Part shown: piece after piece, positions 35,840 through 47,700 of the stretch | How the letters are laid out: the number at the start of each line of letters is the position of its first letter | How positions within the stretch are numbered: position 1 is the first letter of the stretch | Assembly: GCA_023362775.1 (NCBI GenBank) | Contig: JALMGJ010000002.1 | Coordinates: 60,624,914-60,688,913, forward strand | Length of the DNA stretch: 64,000 nt | Source of the DNA: Charina bottae | Lineage: Eukaryota; Chordata; Lepidosauria; Squamata; Charinaidae | Direction of reading: 5' to 3' | Made by a program: the position numbers and the translations under genes | The notes under the pieces: generated by a model | Seen by the model: the letters and a program-made list of their open reading frames with translations, nothing else | What the model was told of the DNA's origin: nothing | Databases searched by the model: none

Positions 35840-35908
35840 CAGTGTTTCTCAACCTTGGCAACTAGATGTGTGGACTTCAACTCCCAGAATTCCCCAGCCA
35901 GCCATGGT
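35840..35908 (+). mobile_element. hAT terminal fragment
   Basis: CAGTGTTTCTCAACCTTGGC, then GTGTGGACTTCAACTCCCAG, a very common hAT end in amniote genomes. The other end is missing. Confidence 0.7.
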
Positions 35909-36058
35909 ATATATGAACCTGGATGTCAGGAATCTTCTCACCCTTTCTCTAGCTAGCTATGGACACATATCTCTTTCCAATCCAGTTAATATTGGAAGGA
36001 AGGGAATACACTCAAGCAGAGGGTCCTAGTGCATGGGCAGAGGATTGACTCTGTATGC

Positions 36059-36339
36059 CAGAGCTTTCCAAACTGTGTGTCGGGACACGTTAGTGTGTCG
36101 GCTGCAGTGTCTGGGTGTGTCGCGGCTGCTGCTGCCTCTGAGCCCTGCCAGGATTCCACGCAGGTCCTAGTGCCTGCCTTGTGCCTTGCTGCCTCCAAAC
36201 CTGCTGTGATTCCACGCAGGTCCTAGTGCCTGCCTTGTGCCCTGCTGTAAGAGTGTGTCGCGAAATGATGCCCTGCTGTAAGAGTGTGTCACGAAATGAT
36301 GCATGTGTGTCACCAACATGACAAGTTTGGAAAGCTCTG
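36059..36339. mobile_element. hAT MITE family A, copy 2 (281 bp), 8-bp TSD
   Basis: Ends CAGAGCTTTCCAAACTGTG and (reverse of right) CAGAGCTTTCCAAACTTG. Perfect CTGTATGC at 36051-36058 and 36340-36347. Interior carries a 48-bp duplicated GATTCC-CGCAGGTCCTAGTGCC type unit and a duplicated GAGTGTGTCGCGAAATGATG. Closely similar to the host MITE of the gypsy element (44387-51090). Confidence 0.94.
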
Positions 36340-36469
36340 CTGTATGCCTTTATGGAAGTGCCAATATGCTATTACGCAACTTGGTTGAAAATGGTTTTGA
36401 ACACTGACCACAAACAGAGAATTATAAAAATCACTCAGAGCTTTCTTTAACATTTCATTATCTTAAAAT

Positions 36470-36905
36470 AGTAACCTATGTTAACCTATGGCTGCAAGAG
36501 CTGGACCATAAGGAAGGCTGAGCGAAGGAAGATAGATGCTTTTGAACTGTGGTGTTGGAGGAAAATTCTGAGAGTGCCTTGGACTGCAAGAAGATCAAAC
36601 CAGTCCATACTCCAGGAAATAAAGCCAGACTGCTCACTTGAGGGAATTATATTAAAGGCAAAACTGAGGTATTTGACCACATAATGAGAAGACAGGATAC
36701 CCTGGAGAAGATGCTGATGCTAGGGAAAGTGGAAGGCAAAAGGAAGAGGGGCCAACCAAGGGCAAGATGGATGGATGATATTCTGGAGGTGATGGACTCA
36801 ACCATGGGGGAGCTGGGGATGGCGACGGCCAACAGGAAGCTCTGGTGTGGGCTGGTCCATGAAGTCACAAAGAGTCGGAAGCGACTGAACGAATAAACAA
36901 CAAAA
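36470..36905 (+). mobile_element. BovB LINE 3' fragment, copy 3
   Basis: Starts in TYGCKSWTIRKAERRKI and runs to the GTCGGAAGCGACTGAACGAA terminus at 36873-36895 and TAAACAACAAA. A frameshift at about 36670 (TATTTGACC where copy 1 has TACTTTGGCC) breaks it. 5'-truncated; very similar to copy 1 (1991-2596), so both come from one subfamily. Confidence 0.94.
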
Positions 36906-37488
36906 AATCTTTAAATCAAGCACACTAACATACACATGTACATACACACATACTTTGGTGAGCAACAAAGGTTAAACAAAATATGATATGAAAGAAATGC
37001 TGACTGATGCCTTTTGAATAATGAGAGCATCATGTTTACTTTTCTCCTGAGAAATGCCAGTGCTTCTGTTCAACATTCTGTATGGAGAATGTTATCAACT
37101 CATATTCAGGACATGGGCAAGTATGGCCTAATTACATGTATTTTGCTTGAGGCAGAACTAGCCCTACCTAAACCATTAAATGAAGAGCTGTACACTAATA
37201 TCTCATATGACAAATAGCAACTATAATTTCATAGATTATCAGATTTAGCTACATGTATTTTACAAGGACGCTGTAACCTAATACAGTATTTTTGCTATTA
37301 GGTGATTCTGAGGGCTGATGAATGGTTTTCATGATTCCTCCTATTCTGTGGCATGGCAAGAGCCTTTCCTATGTTGTTTCTATGCTGGGTCTCCATTTAC
37401 ATGGATGCCTAGGTTTTCTACCCACAGGATACTCAAAAGTAAACTGTTATATACCAGTAAAAACCACTAAAATTATTATTGGTCTAAT

Positions 37489-37765
37489 TCATAGAATCAT
37501 AGAATGGAGCTTAGAGATTGTTTAGTCCAACCCCTGCCAGTTCACGAATCCACTACCTCAATATCCTTGACAGGTGGCCGTCCAGCATCTGCTTAAAGAT
37601 TTCCTGTGAAGGAGTTCACTATCTTCCAAGGCAGTCTGTCCATGTGTCGAACAGTTCTTACCATTAGGATTTTTTCCTTTAGTCCAACTGGAATTTATTT
37701 AATTGTAATTTAATTCCATTGTTCCTTATCCTGCCTTCTGAAGTGATTCTGAACAATCCCGCCCT
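37489..37765 (-). mobile_element. CR1 3' end (chicken-CR1-like tail)
   Basis: TCATAGAATCATAGAATGG on the plus strand is the antisense of a CR1 3' terminus with ATTCTATG repeats. It is followed by TCCAACCCCTGCCAG, a segment equivalent to GCCGTCCAGCATCTGCTTAA, and TTCCTTATCCTGCCTTCTGA, the standard order for antisense CR1. Confidence 0.82.
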
Positions 37766-38682
37766 TCCGTTACATGACAGTTCTTCAAATTCTTTTTTTC
37801 CCCTTTCCTTTTTCTTTTTATTAAAAGATTTTGTACAGTAATAAAAGCAAACATACGATGTAGATCTAAAGAAAAGAAAAAGAGTAAAGAAAAGTATAGA
37901 AAAGTGAGTAAGTAGAAAAAGAAAAAGAAAAAAGAAAAAATATATAAAGAAGTGGCTTCCAATCTTCTTTACAGCAGTTACAAATAAATTTGTCATCTAT
38001 CCTCCCTCTTTAGAATCAGACACAATATTCTAGGTTCAGTCTATTGCTAATCCTAAACAATTAGACATTATTCTGCCTATTAAATTTAATGGGGGGTGCA
38101 GGTAAGTAGGTGGATTACTACCTTTGAGACAGCCTTTGGCTATTGGGGCTGTTGCTAAATTGAGTTATGCTATGTCTTAGCTATAGGGTGCCAAGCTATA
38201 ATAACCAATCATTTCCTTTGTAGGGAGTCAAGCTGCGATAACCAATCAAACAATGATAACCAAATATGCAATGAACATTTAAATAAAACATACTGAACCC
38301 AAGTACCTAATTAAGAAACCCAGACTCGGCATTAACTTGCTTTAGCACTGTGAAAGACATAAAAATACTTTGCATGTACAGACATTACAGACGTTTTCTT
38401 CAATTTAGTATCCTCCATATATGTTCCCATAATCCAAATGACTGTGCAAGCTAACATATCTGGATGGCACCAGGTCAGAAAAAGTTACTATAGGATTAAA
38501 GGCCCTGAAAAGTTGTGGCCTAATGATGTATAACAGTTGAAAAGAGAAGAAAACACATAGTTAATTTTTGATGTTACTCCATCATGGGAACCATTTTTTG
38601 AATGTCCAAACAGATGCTGGAATGCCCTTCAAATTTAAGGTGAACTTCAGGCTCATCATTTCTATCAGATATTAAAACCATC

Positions 38683-38701
38683 AAACAAATCATAACAATA
38701 C
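38683..38701. repeat. 19-bp TSD of L1, left
   Basis: AAACAAATCATAACAATAC, repeated exactly at 40823-40841. Confidence 0.92.
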
Positions 38702-40822
38702 ATTGACAATAATTGTCAATGGAGAATTTAGTAAACCATGTGAAATTCAAAAAGGTACAAGACAAGGTTGTCCATTATCTCCACTTTTGTTTATATTGGT
38801 ACTAGAGGTGTTACTTAGAGACATTAGACAAGATGATGGTATTCATGGTATTAGAGTCAAAAAAGAAGTGTACAAACTAAGAGCCTTTGCTGACGACTTA
38901 GTCATTACTTTGGAGAATCCACTAGATGGAATTGAATTATTGATTCAGAAACTAAAAGACTTTGGGTCGTTAGCAGGGTTCAAAGTGAATTTACAGAAAA
39001 CTAAAGTCTTGACTAAAAACATGGATTACCATCAACAACAAAAATTGAAAGAAATAACGGGATATTCAATGGAAGAAAAAGTAAAATATTTGGGAGTATA
39101 TTTGACATCTAAAAATGTTAAGTTGTTTAAGAATAATTATATTTCACTTTGGACAGATATTAAAAAAGACTTGGACCAATGGAAAAAACTACAATTATCA
39201 TTGTTAGGTAGAATTTCAGTAATTAAAATGAATATTTTGCCACGAATTTTATATCTTTTTCAAACACTACCTATATTAGCATCAGAAGAACCTTTTAAAC
39301 AATGGCAACGGGATATTTCCAAATTTATTTGGCAAGGAAAGAAACCAAGAATAAAATATAAAGTCTTGCAAGACTCAAAAGAAAGAGGTGGACTAGGTTT
39401 ACCGGATTTGAAGCTATATTATGCTGCCTGTTGCTTGGTATGGATTAAAGAATGGATAACTTTGAAAGATGAAAAATTATTGAATTTGGAGGGTCATGAA
39501 TTAAGATATGGATGGCATGGATATATGTGGTACGATAAAGTAAAAGTTAATGTGGACTTTAAAAACCATTATATTAGAAGATCATTGTTAAGAATTTGGA
39601 ATAAATATAAACAAAGTTTATGTTACAAAAGACCTTTATGGATTTCCACGCAAGAAGCATTCCACAGAACAGAAGTAAGAAATAAAGATAAATGGCTGAC
39701 TTACAAAGACTTTCTAAAGAAAGAACAAGGACAATATATAATTAAAAAAAAAGAAGAACTTGCCCTAGAAGGATATACATTCCAATGGCTTTCATATATG
39801 CAACTTGTAGAAAAATTTAAATTAGATTAAAAAAAAATTGAATTTGAACAAACTAAATCGGAATTCGAGAAACAATTATGTGAGACAGATGACCATTTAA
39901 TTGCAAAAATGTATAAATTATTGTTAAAAGGAGAAATGGTAGAGGAACAAGTCAAAGATTGTATGATAAAATGGGCAAAAATATTGGACATAATATACAA
40001 ATGCAGCAATGGGAAGGTATGTGGAACAAAGGGTTAAAATTTACTTTGTGTTATAATTTGAAGGAAAACTTTTATAAGATGATGTATAGATGGTATATGA
40101 CTCCACAAAAACTTGCAAAAATGTATGGAAATGTTTCTAACTTGTGTTGGAAATGTAAAAAAAAGAGGGGTCTTTTTATATGTGGTGGACTTGTGAAATT
40201 GCAAAGAAGTTTTGGACTCAGATACATTCACTAATGCAAAATATTTTACAAATTCGAGTCCCATTTAAACCGGAATTATTTTTATTAGGAATATGGGAAG
40301 AACAAATGGGAAAACAATTTGTAAGAATTGTGCAATATATGGTTACTGCAGCACGACTTGTATACGCGCAAAATTGGAAAAACCAGATTTTACCTACGAT
40401 ACAAGATTGGATGTTAAAATTGATGGATATGGCAGAAAATGACAAATTGACATGTTTATTAAAAGAAAACTCAAACAGTTACTATCTTAAAGAATGGAAA
40501 CCATTAATGGATTATTTGCACCATGCAGGTGGAGCAAAGCTTATTTGGGGTTTTGAAGACTAAAATATATATGGATTGATATATTAGACAGGAAATGTTT
40601 TTGTATGTTATATATAGAACTAGCATGTAAGAAAACTTTTTTTTTGAATTACTAAGACCAGAGATAAATCGGAAGTTGACTATATCTATGTCTTATCTTT
40701 TTTCTTTTTTCTTTACTTTTCTATACACTTTTACTTCTTTCTTTGATTTGTATTTGTATTTCTATTTCATTTTCACCCTTTTAACTATGTATATTTAAAA
40801 CTCTAATAAAATTTTGAAAAAA
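38702..40822 (+). mobile_element. 5'-truncated L1 LINE with 3' end, poly(A) and 19-bp TSD
   Basis: Plus-strand L1 ORF2 3' half. From 38703 it is open for 375 codons: VNGEFSKPCEIQKGTRQGCP, SPLLFILVLEVLLRDI and the catalytic FADD at residues 62-65 of this frame (about 38886-38897), then the thumb (KYLGVYLTSKNVKLFKNNYI, LPRILYLFQTLPI, FIWQGKKPRI) and the C-terminal domain. A stop at 39828 and two later frameshifts break it; the last piece ends GGAKLIWGFED and a stop at 40561. A short 3' UTR closes with AATAAAATTTTGAAAAAAAA. The endonuclease is lost by truncation. The perfect 19-base duplication on both sides marks a classic target-primed insertion. Confidence 0.95.
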
Positions 40823-42231
40823 AAACAAATCATAACAATACCAACGTCCTGAAACTGTTCAAGTCAAACACGTACAGTACTTCCCTGCAGTCTAGCTATC
40901 ATTAACAAGCTACTGTAGAGTTGCTTTCTCTTTTGCCTGTACTCTTCTTGCTCAGCTCTCTCACGCATTTCTGTCTCTCACTACTTTTCCCATCTACCTT
41001 CTCCACCCTTGTACATGGACCTCCTCTTTCATCTCCACACTGTATGAAATGAGAATTCACTGCTCCAAGCACAGTATAAGATAATATATCCTCTTCTTCT
41101 TACCTGTCCTCATTACAGAATGCCAGTCTGGAACACTTAGATTAATAAGTCTATGTCATGACCTAGATCAGGATGATAAACTTCCACATGGTATTAAGGC
41201 TAAAGAGAGCAGATATCTGGAACGCTTATTTAGAACTGATTTTGACCTTTTTTTCTTTCCCCTTTATTTCCCTCATGACAATGGATGCTTCTATTTTTGC
41301 AATCAGTTCGTTCTCCTTCTCTCCCATTGGAGACTAAGGAAGGGAACTGTACTGAAGAGTAAATTTCAGATGGTCCTTGTCATAAAAGATTTGGGGGTAA
41401 AAAAAGTCAAATGCTTTTGCCAGCCCTGAGGGGCAGAAACTGATTAATACTATGTAATGACAGACTCCAAGGCCATTTCACTGCTTTTAGTTTTCTCCAA
41501 AAAGGTCAAGGGGGGGGGGGAATGAGGACTTTATATTAAAAGTTCTGCTTTATTTTAATAGAAAGAGGTACAGAGTGGGGTACTGAATTTAGGGAGCTAA
41601 TCAATTTGCATAAACAAGTACATACATATTTGTTACCTTTCATCTTGTTTATTTTTTCTTTACAAAAATATTTTACCTATACTGTGGTTTTCTACTTCGA
41701 TAATATAAATGAAATCAAATTTATAATTGCGATGTGATAATATAATTTCCCAGAAATAAAGTATATGCAAGGTAGCTAACATCTAACCTAAAATTGCAAT
41801 GCAAAAGCAAAATACCCCCCTCTCAAAACATTTGAAATGTGCATACAGTACAATGTGTGTATGTATTGTATCAAGTTATTGAAACTCTAATGAGAAGCAA
41901 GCAAAACCACAATTATCAGGTATAGGCTTTTACTGAAGCATTTACATATGAGTAGACACCTAATACCAACACCAAAGTATTAATCTTCTCAGTGATTAAC
42001 AATTTATAGGATCTCCCCTCCCTCAAATAAAATGTACCAATTATATAACATATCTCAAGAAATCAATAACCTTTGAGATTCTAACAAGAAATCCCACTCT
42101 ATCCCCACCCCCACCCCAAACAAAACCTGATCTATGGTAGCCATCTCAACTGCCTTTCTTCTGACATCACCAGCTTATTTGTGCTTGAGATCCATTCGCA
42201 TTTACTTCAGGGTAATAAAATGCCAGCTCAC

Positions 42232-42314
42232 CTGTTTAAGATATCAGAATCAGGGCCTTCTGGGTGCTTCCAGTTTGCTCCTTTAACTGGCAGCCACCAA
42301 GGAGCAACTGCAAC
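42232..42314 (-). CDS. SUMF1: SUMF1 exon 4
   Basis: An 83-bp exon starting in phase 0 after a TTTTTTAG acceptor: VAVAPWWLPVKGANWKHPEG, then PDSDILN and the first two bases of an Arg codon, followed by donor GTGAG. It matches human residues 174-201 (VAAAPWWLPVKGANW). The WWLPVKGA-x-WRHPEGP motif belongs to the FGE fold, and the next Arg is completed by exon 5. The preceding residues (exon 3, human AEKFGDSFVFEG) were searched for on the minus strand above 42314 and are not in the window. Confidence 0.96.
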
Positions 42315-44406
42315 CTAAAAAACAGGTAAAGAAAATATTGGCATTCTTCTGAGGAGCCTACCCCATCCAGCTAATAATACCGGGCAGCTGCCATTAGCAG
42401 TAACCAAACAGAGACAAGCCACATATGACTCGGTGCTTTCAGTGATGTTCTTCAGATGATCATATGTCCGTTTAAATAAAACATTTGCCCGTATATACAG
42501 GGTTTTTGTAAATGTAAGCAATTTAACCAAAATCAACCAAAACCAACAACAACCCCCCTTCAAATAAACTATACTTTCAATTTTATCCAAATTAGGAAAC
42601 TGTAATTACTTGCTTCTGACAAGCCAGTATCTTAACGTAATTTCAAACCATAGTTTAAATCTTCCAAAGATGAATCTTAGCTTTCCAATTTGGAGTAGGG
42701 AAAGAAATTACTGTGTTGTGGAAGCCTCCTGTTTCATTGCCCAGACAAAGAGGAGATGAGAGATCTGAGTACAATATACAGTATGTACAAAATGCTCCTT
42801 CATGTCTTTGGTAGTATAGGAACCAGTCAAAGCAGACTATTAAATGTTAGTGTGGTTTTAAGCAAGGAAGTTATTAAATCAATTTCTTTGTGCCATCTGA
42901 TATCAGTAATTATATCTCTACATTACCTCACTAATTTTTGTTGCCCCCCCCCCCATAGTTAATGAGTGTGGATGTTCAGGACCTAGTACCATAATCGAAT
43001 AATCTTTCATTTGGGAACTTCCAAAGCCTATAGTGGAGGAGCTGATGGCAACCATGCTCAGGACTGATACGTATTGGCATGCGTTCTGAATTTTCTACAT
43101 CAGCTTCAATTATCCTACAACAAACCACAGTCATCCTTCTGGGTCTGGGTAGATTGTCTGCCTGGGACTTGATAATATTAGGCAACCAAAGTGAAGGATG
43201 CAACCAGCAACAGGGTGGTTTCTCAGAGTTACTCAAAAGCCACCATGCTATCCAAGGATGGAAATGTTACTGGCATAACATTTTCAAGATTTTCTCTTCA
43301 GCTATGAAGGTTCAATGAGTTTTACATCAAAGACCACATTAGTTTTAAATAAATAAATATAATTCCTTGGACGCTCAGTTCCATGCATCGCAGGTGGATG
43401 ATACCTAGTTTATACTCTGTACTGCAATAAAGAGAACATAAGTATCATTTACTATAAATAATAGTAAACCAAGTCTCCAAGTAATAGATCAATATGATTA
43501 ATAGAAATCTGCTTTTAAAATCTATATAAAGTGACTGTTATTTATTGATGTCTTCTATGTTTCAAGTTGCTTGTTCTAAAAATAAAATAAATGCTTAAAT
43601 GTACAACCTCCCAATTTTTTTCAGAATGTTGAAAAGCTTTTAATTAGCTTTGTGCTAATTAAGAGATTAAAAACAAGATTATATAAGAGCACAACCCTTC
43701 TCCTACAACCAAGGAGCTTAATTGCTTTCCTAATACATAGCATTTTTTAAAGACTCATGGTGTTACCTAAGAAGAGCATAGAAATGAGCTGCAAAGTAAC
43801 GTAAGCAGCATTACCCACCGATAGAAAAAGTACTCATTTATTGGATTTACACCCCGTCTTTCTCTCCAAAATGGAACCTTAATCAGCTAGCCTTTCCCCT
43901 ACCACTAGGGAAGACCAGAATTCACTTCACCCATTTATGCAATTCATGACTTAAATCAGATGCTATTTTAGGACTTGAATACCTTCCTTAGCAATTGTCT
44001 CAATCCCAGATGTAACAAACAGAGTAGACCTATATACTAATTTCTCAAGATCATGCCCATGTATCTTGGTAGACCTGCTGTACAGACACCAGAAGTGTTA
44101 GAACTGGTACATCTCCTTTTTGACATTATCCCATATTTTTTTCTTATTATTAAATGTGCAACCAAACACAAAGCAGAGCGAGCTCCAAACTCTGGCCAAC
44201 TACATAAGTTTTTTATTATCCACACAGCCAATGTTACTCTTTAAAAGGGCTACCAGATCTGGGCTGCACATATCCAGATGACCAGAAGTTGGCAGTGAAA
44301 AGTTATTGTTTTCTATATTTCTTTTCTGGCATCTACTGGATATCTGGATTTCTGCAACAAAGATCTGATAGTTTTACTCCTTACAGCATAGCTTTCCAAA
44401 CTGTGT

Positions 44407-44411
44407 ATCGG
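44407..44411. repeat. gypsy TSD ATCGG, left
   Basis: Five bases preceding the left LTR, repeated at 50852-50856 right after the other LTR. Confidence 0.92.
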
Positions 44412-44750
44412 TGTAAGGCACTCCATCCGATATCTGTAATCTCCCTACTCTAGAGTAACTCACAGACGCATGAGTTCTTAGAAGTAGGATAGTTTATTAC
44501 AGGATACAGAAGCTAGCACGAACAAAGACTGGAATGGCGATTCTGGGAACAAGCAGCATATTTAAACCTTTCCCTCCCCCAGGGTCCTTTGCTGCTGACA
44601 CGTGTGGTCAGGTCTACCTGGTTGCTCCGGCAAACGCCTCCCAGATGTGTATTCCCGTGCGTGGTGGATGTCAGCTTCGCACCACTTCCAGTCTTCTGAG
44701 GAGCCCTTTGTCTGCCTGCCCTTTTGGCAGAGATCGGATGATCTCTGACA
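44412..44750 (-). repeat. 3' LTR of the gypsy chromovirus
   Basis: 339 bp, ends TGTAAGGCACTCC (plus strand) and TCTCTGACA. Compared with 50514-50851 it has a 3-base insertion (GTA in AGAAGTAGGATAG), a 2-base deletion (GCGTGGTGGA against GCGTCAGGTGGA) and two substitutions. A TATA-like GCATATTTAAAC lies at 44556-44567. Confidence 0.95.
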
Positions 44751-44766
44751 TGCTCCCGCCCCAAAA
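44751..44766 (-). other. polypurine tract
   Basis: Sense sequence TTTTGGGGCGGGAGCA directly precedes the 3' LTR. It begins about 15 bases after the pol stop (44781-44783). Confidence 0.85.
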
Positions 44767-44780
44767 CTCACCCCCCCGGT

Positions 44781-47700
44781 TCACTGGGGTTTGTCTGGGA
44801 ATTCTTTATGGAACTTCTTGACTAATTTAGGGGCGCGTGTGTGTTTGGCGCTGACCCATTCCTTGTCTCCAATTGGTAGGTGTTGCCACTTCACTAGGTA
44901 CTGTAGCTGCCCCTTGTGTCGTCTGGAGTCCAGAATTCTATCAATCTCGAAATGTGGTTCGCCCTCCACCAACAATGGGGGGGGGGGTTCCTCTGGTTCA
45001 GGGTGCCAGTGTTGTGAACTGTGGTGTTGTTTCAACAAACTGATGTGGAACACAGGATGCACCTTTCTTAGCGCTTTTGGCAATTGTAATTTTGCCGCTA
45101 CTGGGTTGATGACCTCAATGATTGGGAATGGACCTATGAATTTTGGTGCCAATTTCCGTGATGGTTGTGTTGTCCGCAGATTTTTTGTTGACAAATACAC
45201 CTTGTCTCCTACTCTTAATTCCCATTCTTCCCCCCTCTTACGGTCCGCATATTTTTTGTAACTAGCTTTGGCTTCCTTCAATGTTTGCACCATGACTGGC
45301 CAATTGCTGCTTAGTTTCTCTATCCATTCATCCGCTTTTAGGGGTTGTGGCAATTCCGTGTTGTGTGACATGGCCAGTTCGGGGATAGTTACAAAGTCCT
45401 GCCCTGTGGCGACTTTGAATGGTGAAAACCCCGTGCTTTGATGTACCGCGTTATTGTAAGCAACCTCTGCGAACGGCAACAGTTCCGCCCAATCATTCTG
45501 TTGGTAGTTAGTGTAACATCTAAGGTATTGCTCCAATGTAGCGTTCAGGCGTTCGCTCGCACCATCTGTGCAAGGATGGAACGCACTGCTGAGCCCCTGT
45601 GCCACTCCAATTAAAGTCAAAAAAGCCCGCCAAAATTTGGAAGTAAAAGTGCTGCCACGATCGCTGATTATGCGTTCCGGCGTTCCGTGGGCTCTATAGA
45701 TGTGTTGTATGAACAGTCTAGCTAGTTTTTGAGCATTCGGTATTCCTTTGCATGCAATGAAGTGTGCCTGCTTGGAGAATAGATCAGTGACTACCCAAAT
45801 TGCCGTGTTCTTTTTGCTCACCGGCAAATCTACTATGAAGTCCATGGCAATTTGCTTCCATGGCTGTGAGGGGTTTGCTACTTCCTGCAGCTTCCCTGTA
45901 GGTTTCCCAATTTTCCTTTTGGCCATTGCGCACACTGGGCATGAGCGCACATAGTCTTTAACATCAGTGCGCAAGGATGGCCACCAAAATTTGCGTCGGA
46001 TTAAGTGTAGCGTTTTTACGAAGCCAAAATGCCCTGCCGTTTTGTGATCATGATGCATGGTTAAGACCTTTTGCCTTAAGGGCTCAGGGACATAGGCTTT
46101 GTTGTCCTTCCACCCCACTCCATCCTTCTCCACTAGGTTCTGTTTGTTCTCCCCCCACCAGGTGTCCATTACTGTTGCCGCCCGCAGCTCGGCTGTCCAC
46201 GGGTTGCTTTCAGCCGCACGCTTCGCGGTGCTGCGGGTGATTGCCATGTTGCCCTCCCCCCTCCCGTCTGTTATTGCTGAGCTCTGTGCCTCCACTGGCT
46301 GGGAGGAGATGAGGGATTCGATGACCTCTTCCATTTTGCTCTCATGTTGCGGCAAGCGTGATAACGCGTCTGCCAAATAGTTTTTTCCCCCAGGAAAATA
46401 CTTCAACGTGAAGTTGAATCTGCTAAAAAATTCTGCCCACCTGAGGTGCTTAGGGTTCAACTTCCTGGGTGATTTGAGAGCTTCCAAATTTTTATGGTCC
46501 GTCCACACTTGGAACGGCTCTGCTGTGCCTTCTAAGAGATGTTGCCACGTGCTTAGGGCATGTTTGACAGCGAAAGCCTCTTTTTCCCAAATATGCCATC
46601 TTTTCTCCGTCAGGTTAAACTTTCGGGAAATGTACGCGCATGGCCTTAATTTCCCCGTGTCATCCTCCTGCAAGAGTATGGCCCCCACTGCACTAATAGA
46701 TGCATCTGTGTGTATCACAAATGGTTTGTCAGCTTCTGGGTGCTTGAGTATGGGTTCTTTTGTGAACATTTCTTTTAGGCTATCAAACGCTGCCTGGCAT
46801 TCCTGTGTCCATACGAGTTTCGTGCTCGGTGATGGGGCTTTCGCGTTTGCTCCCTTGCCTTTTGTCTTTAATAGGTCAGTCAGGGGCAGTGCGATTTGCG
46901 CGAAATTCTGAATAAATTGCCTATAGAACCCCGCAAAACCGAGGAACGCTTGCAGCTGTCTGCGAGTGCGGGGGGGCTGCCAGCCCAAGACCGCTTTGAC
47001 TTTCTCAGGATCCATCTCGATGCCCTCATGCGAAATGCGATACCCCAAGAAGTCTAGTTGTTCCCTGTGAAATTCACATTTCTCAAGTTTTACATAAAGC
47101 TTAGCCTCGAGTAATTTCTCAAGCACCCTCTTAACCAACTCCATGTGTTCCTCCAGATTTTCAGAAAAAATCAGTATGTCATCCAAATATACAATTACCC
47201 CTTTGTACAGAAATTCATACAATACTTCGTTTATGAACCTCATGAAGATTCCCGGTCCCCCCGCAATCCCAAACGGGAGCACCCTGTATTGGAAGGAACC
47301 CAATGGGCAATTGAATGCAGTTTTCCATTCGTCCCCCTCCCTTATGCGAACACGATAGTAAGCTTCCCTAACATCTAGTTTTGTGAAAATTTTCCCCTTA
47401 GATAGCTGAGCTAACATGTCTTTCAGCAACGGGAGAGGGTACTGGCTCGTAACCGAAATTGCATTAAGACCCCTGTAGTCAGTGCAAAGCCGGAGGGACC
47501 CGTCTTTTTTCTTCCTGAATAATACCGGGGCTGCAAGGGGGGAGTTGGCTGGCTCAATGAACCCCCGTGCCAAATTTTTATCTATGAATTTGCGCAATTC
47601 TTGCAGTTCTTTTTGCGTCATGGCATACATCTTGGGCTTGGGAAACGGTGCCCCTGGGATGAGGTCAATGGTTGCGTCTGACTGCCTATGGGGGGGTTCT

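Noticed and set aside
37679..37996. Phe-rich minus-strand frame
   Set aside because: Arises from an AAAGAAAA-type purine tract next to a CR1 tail; composition explains it.
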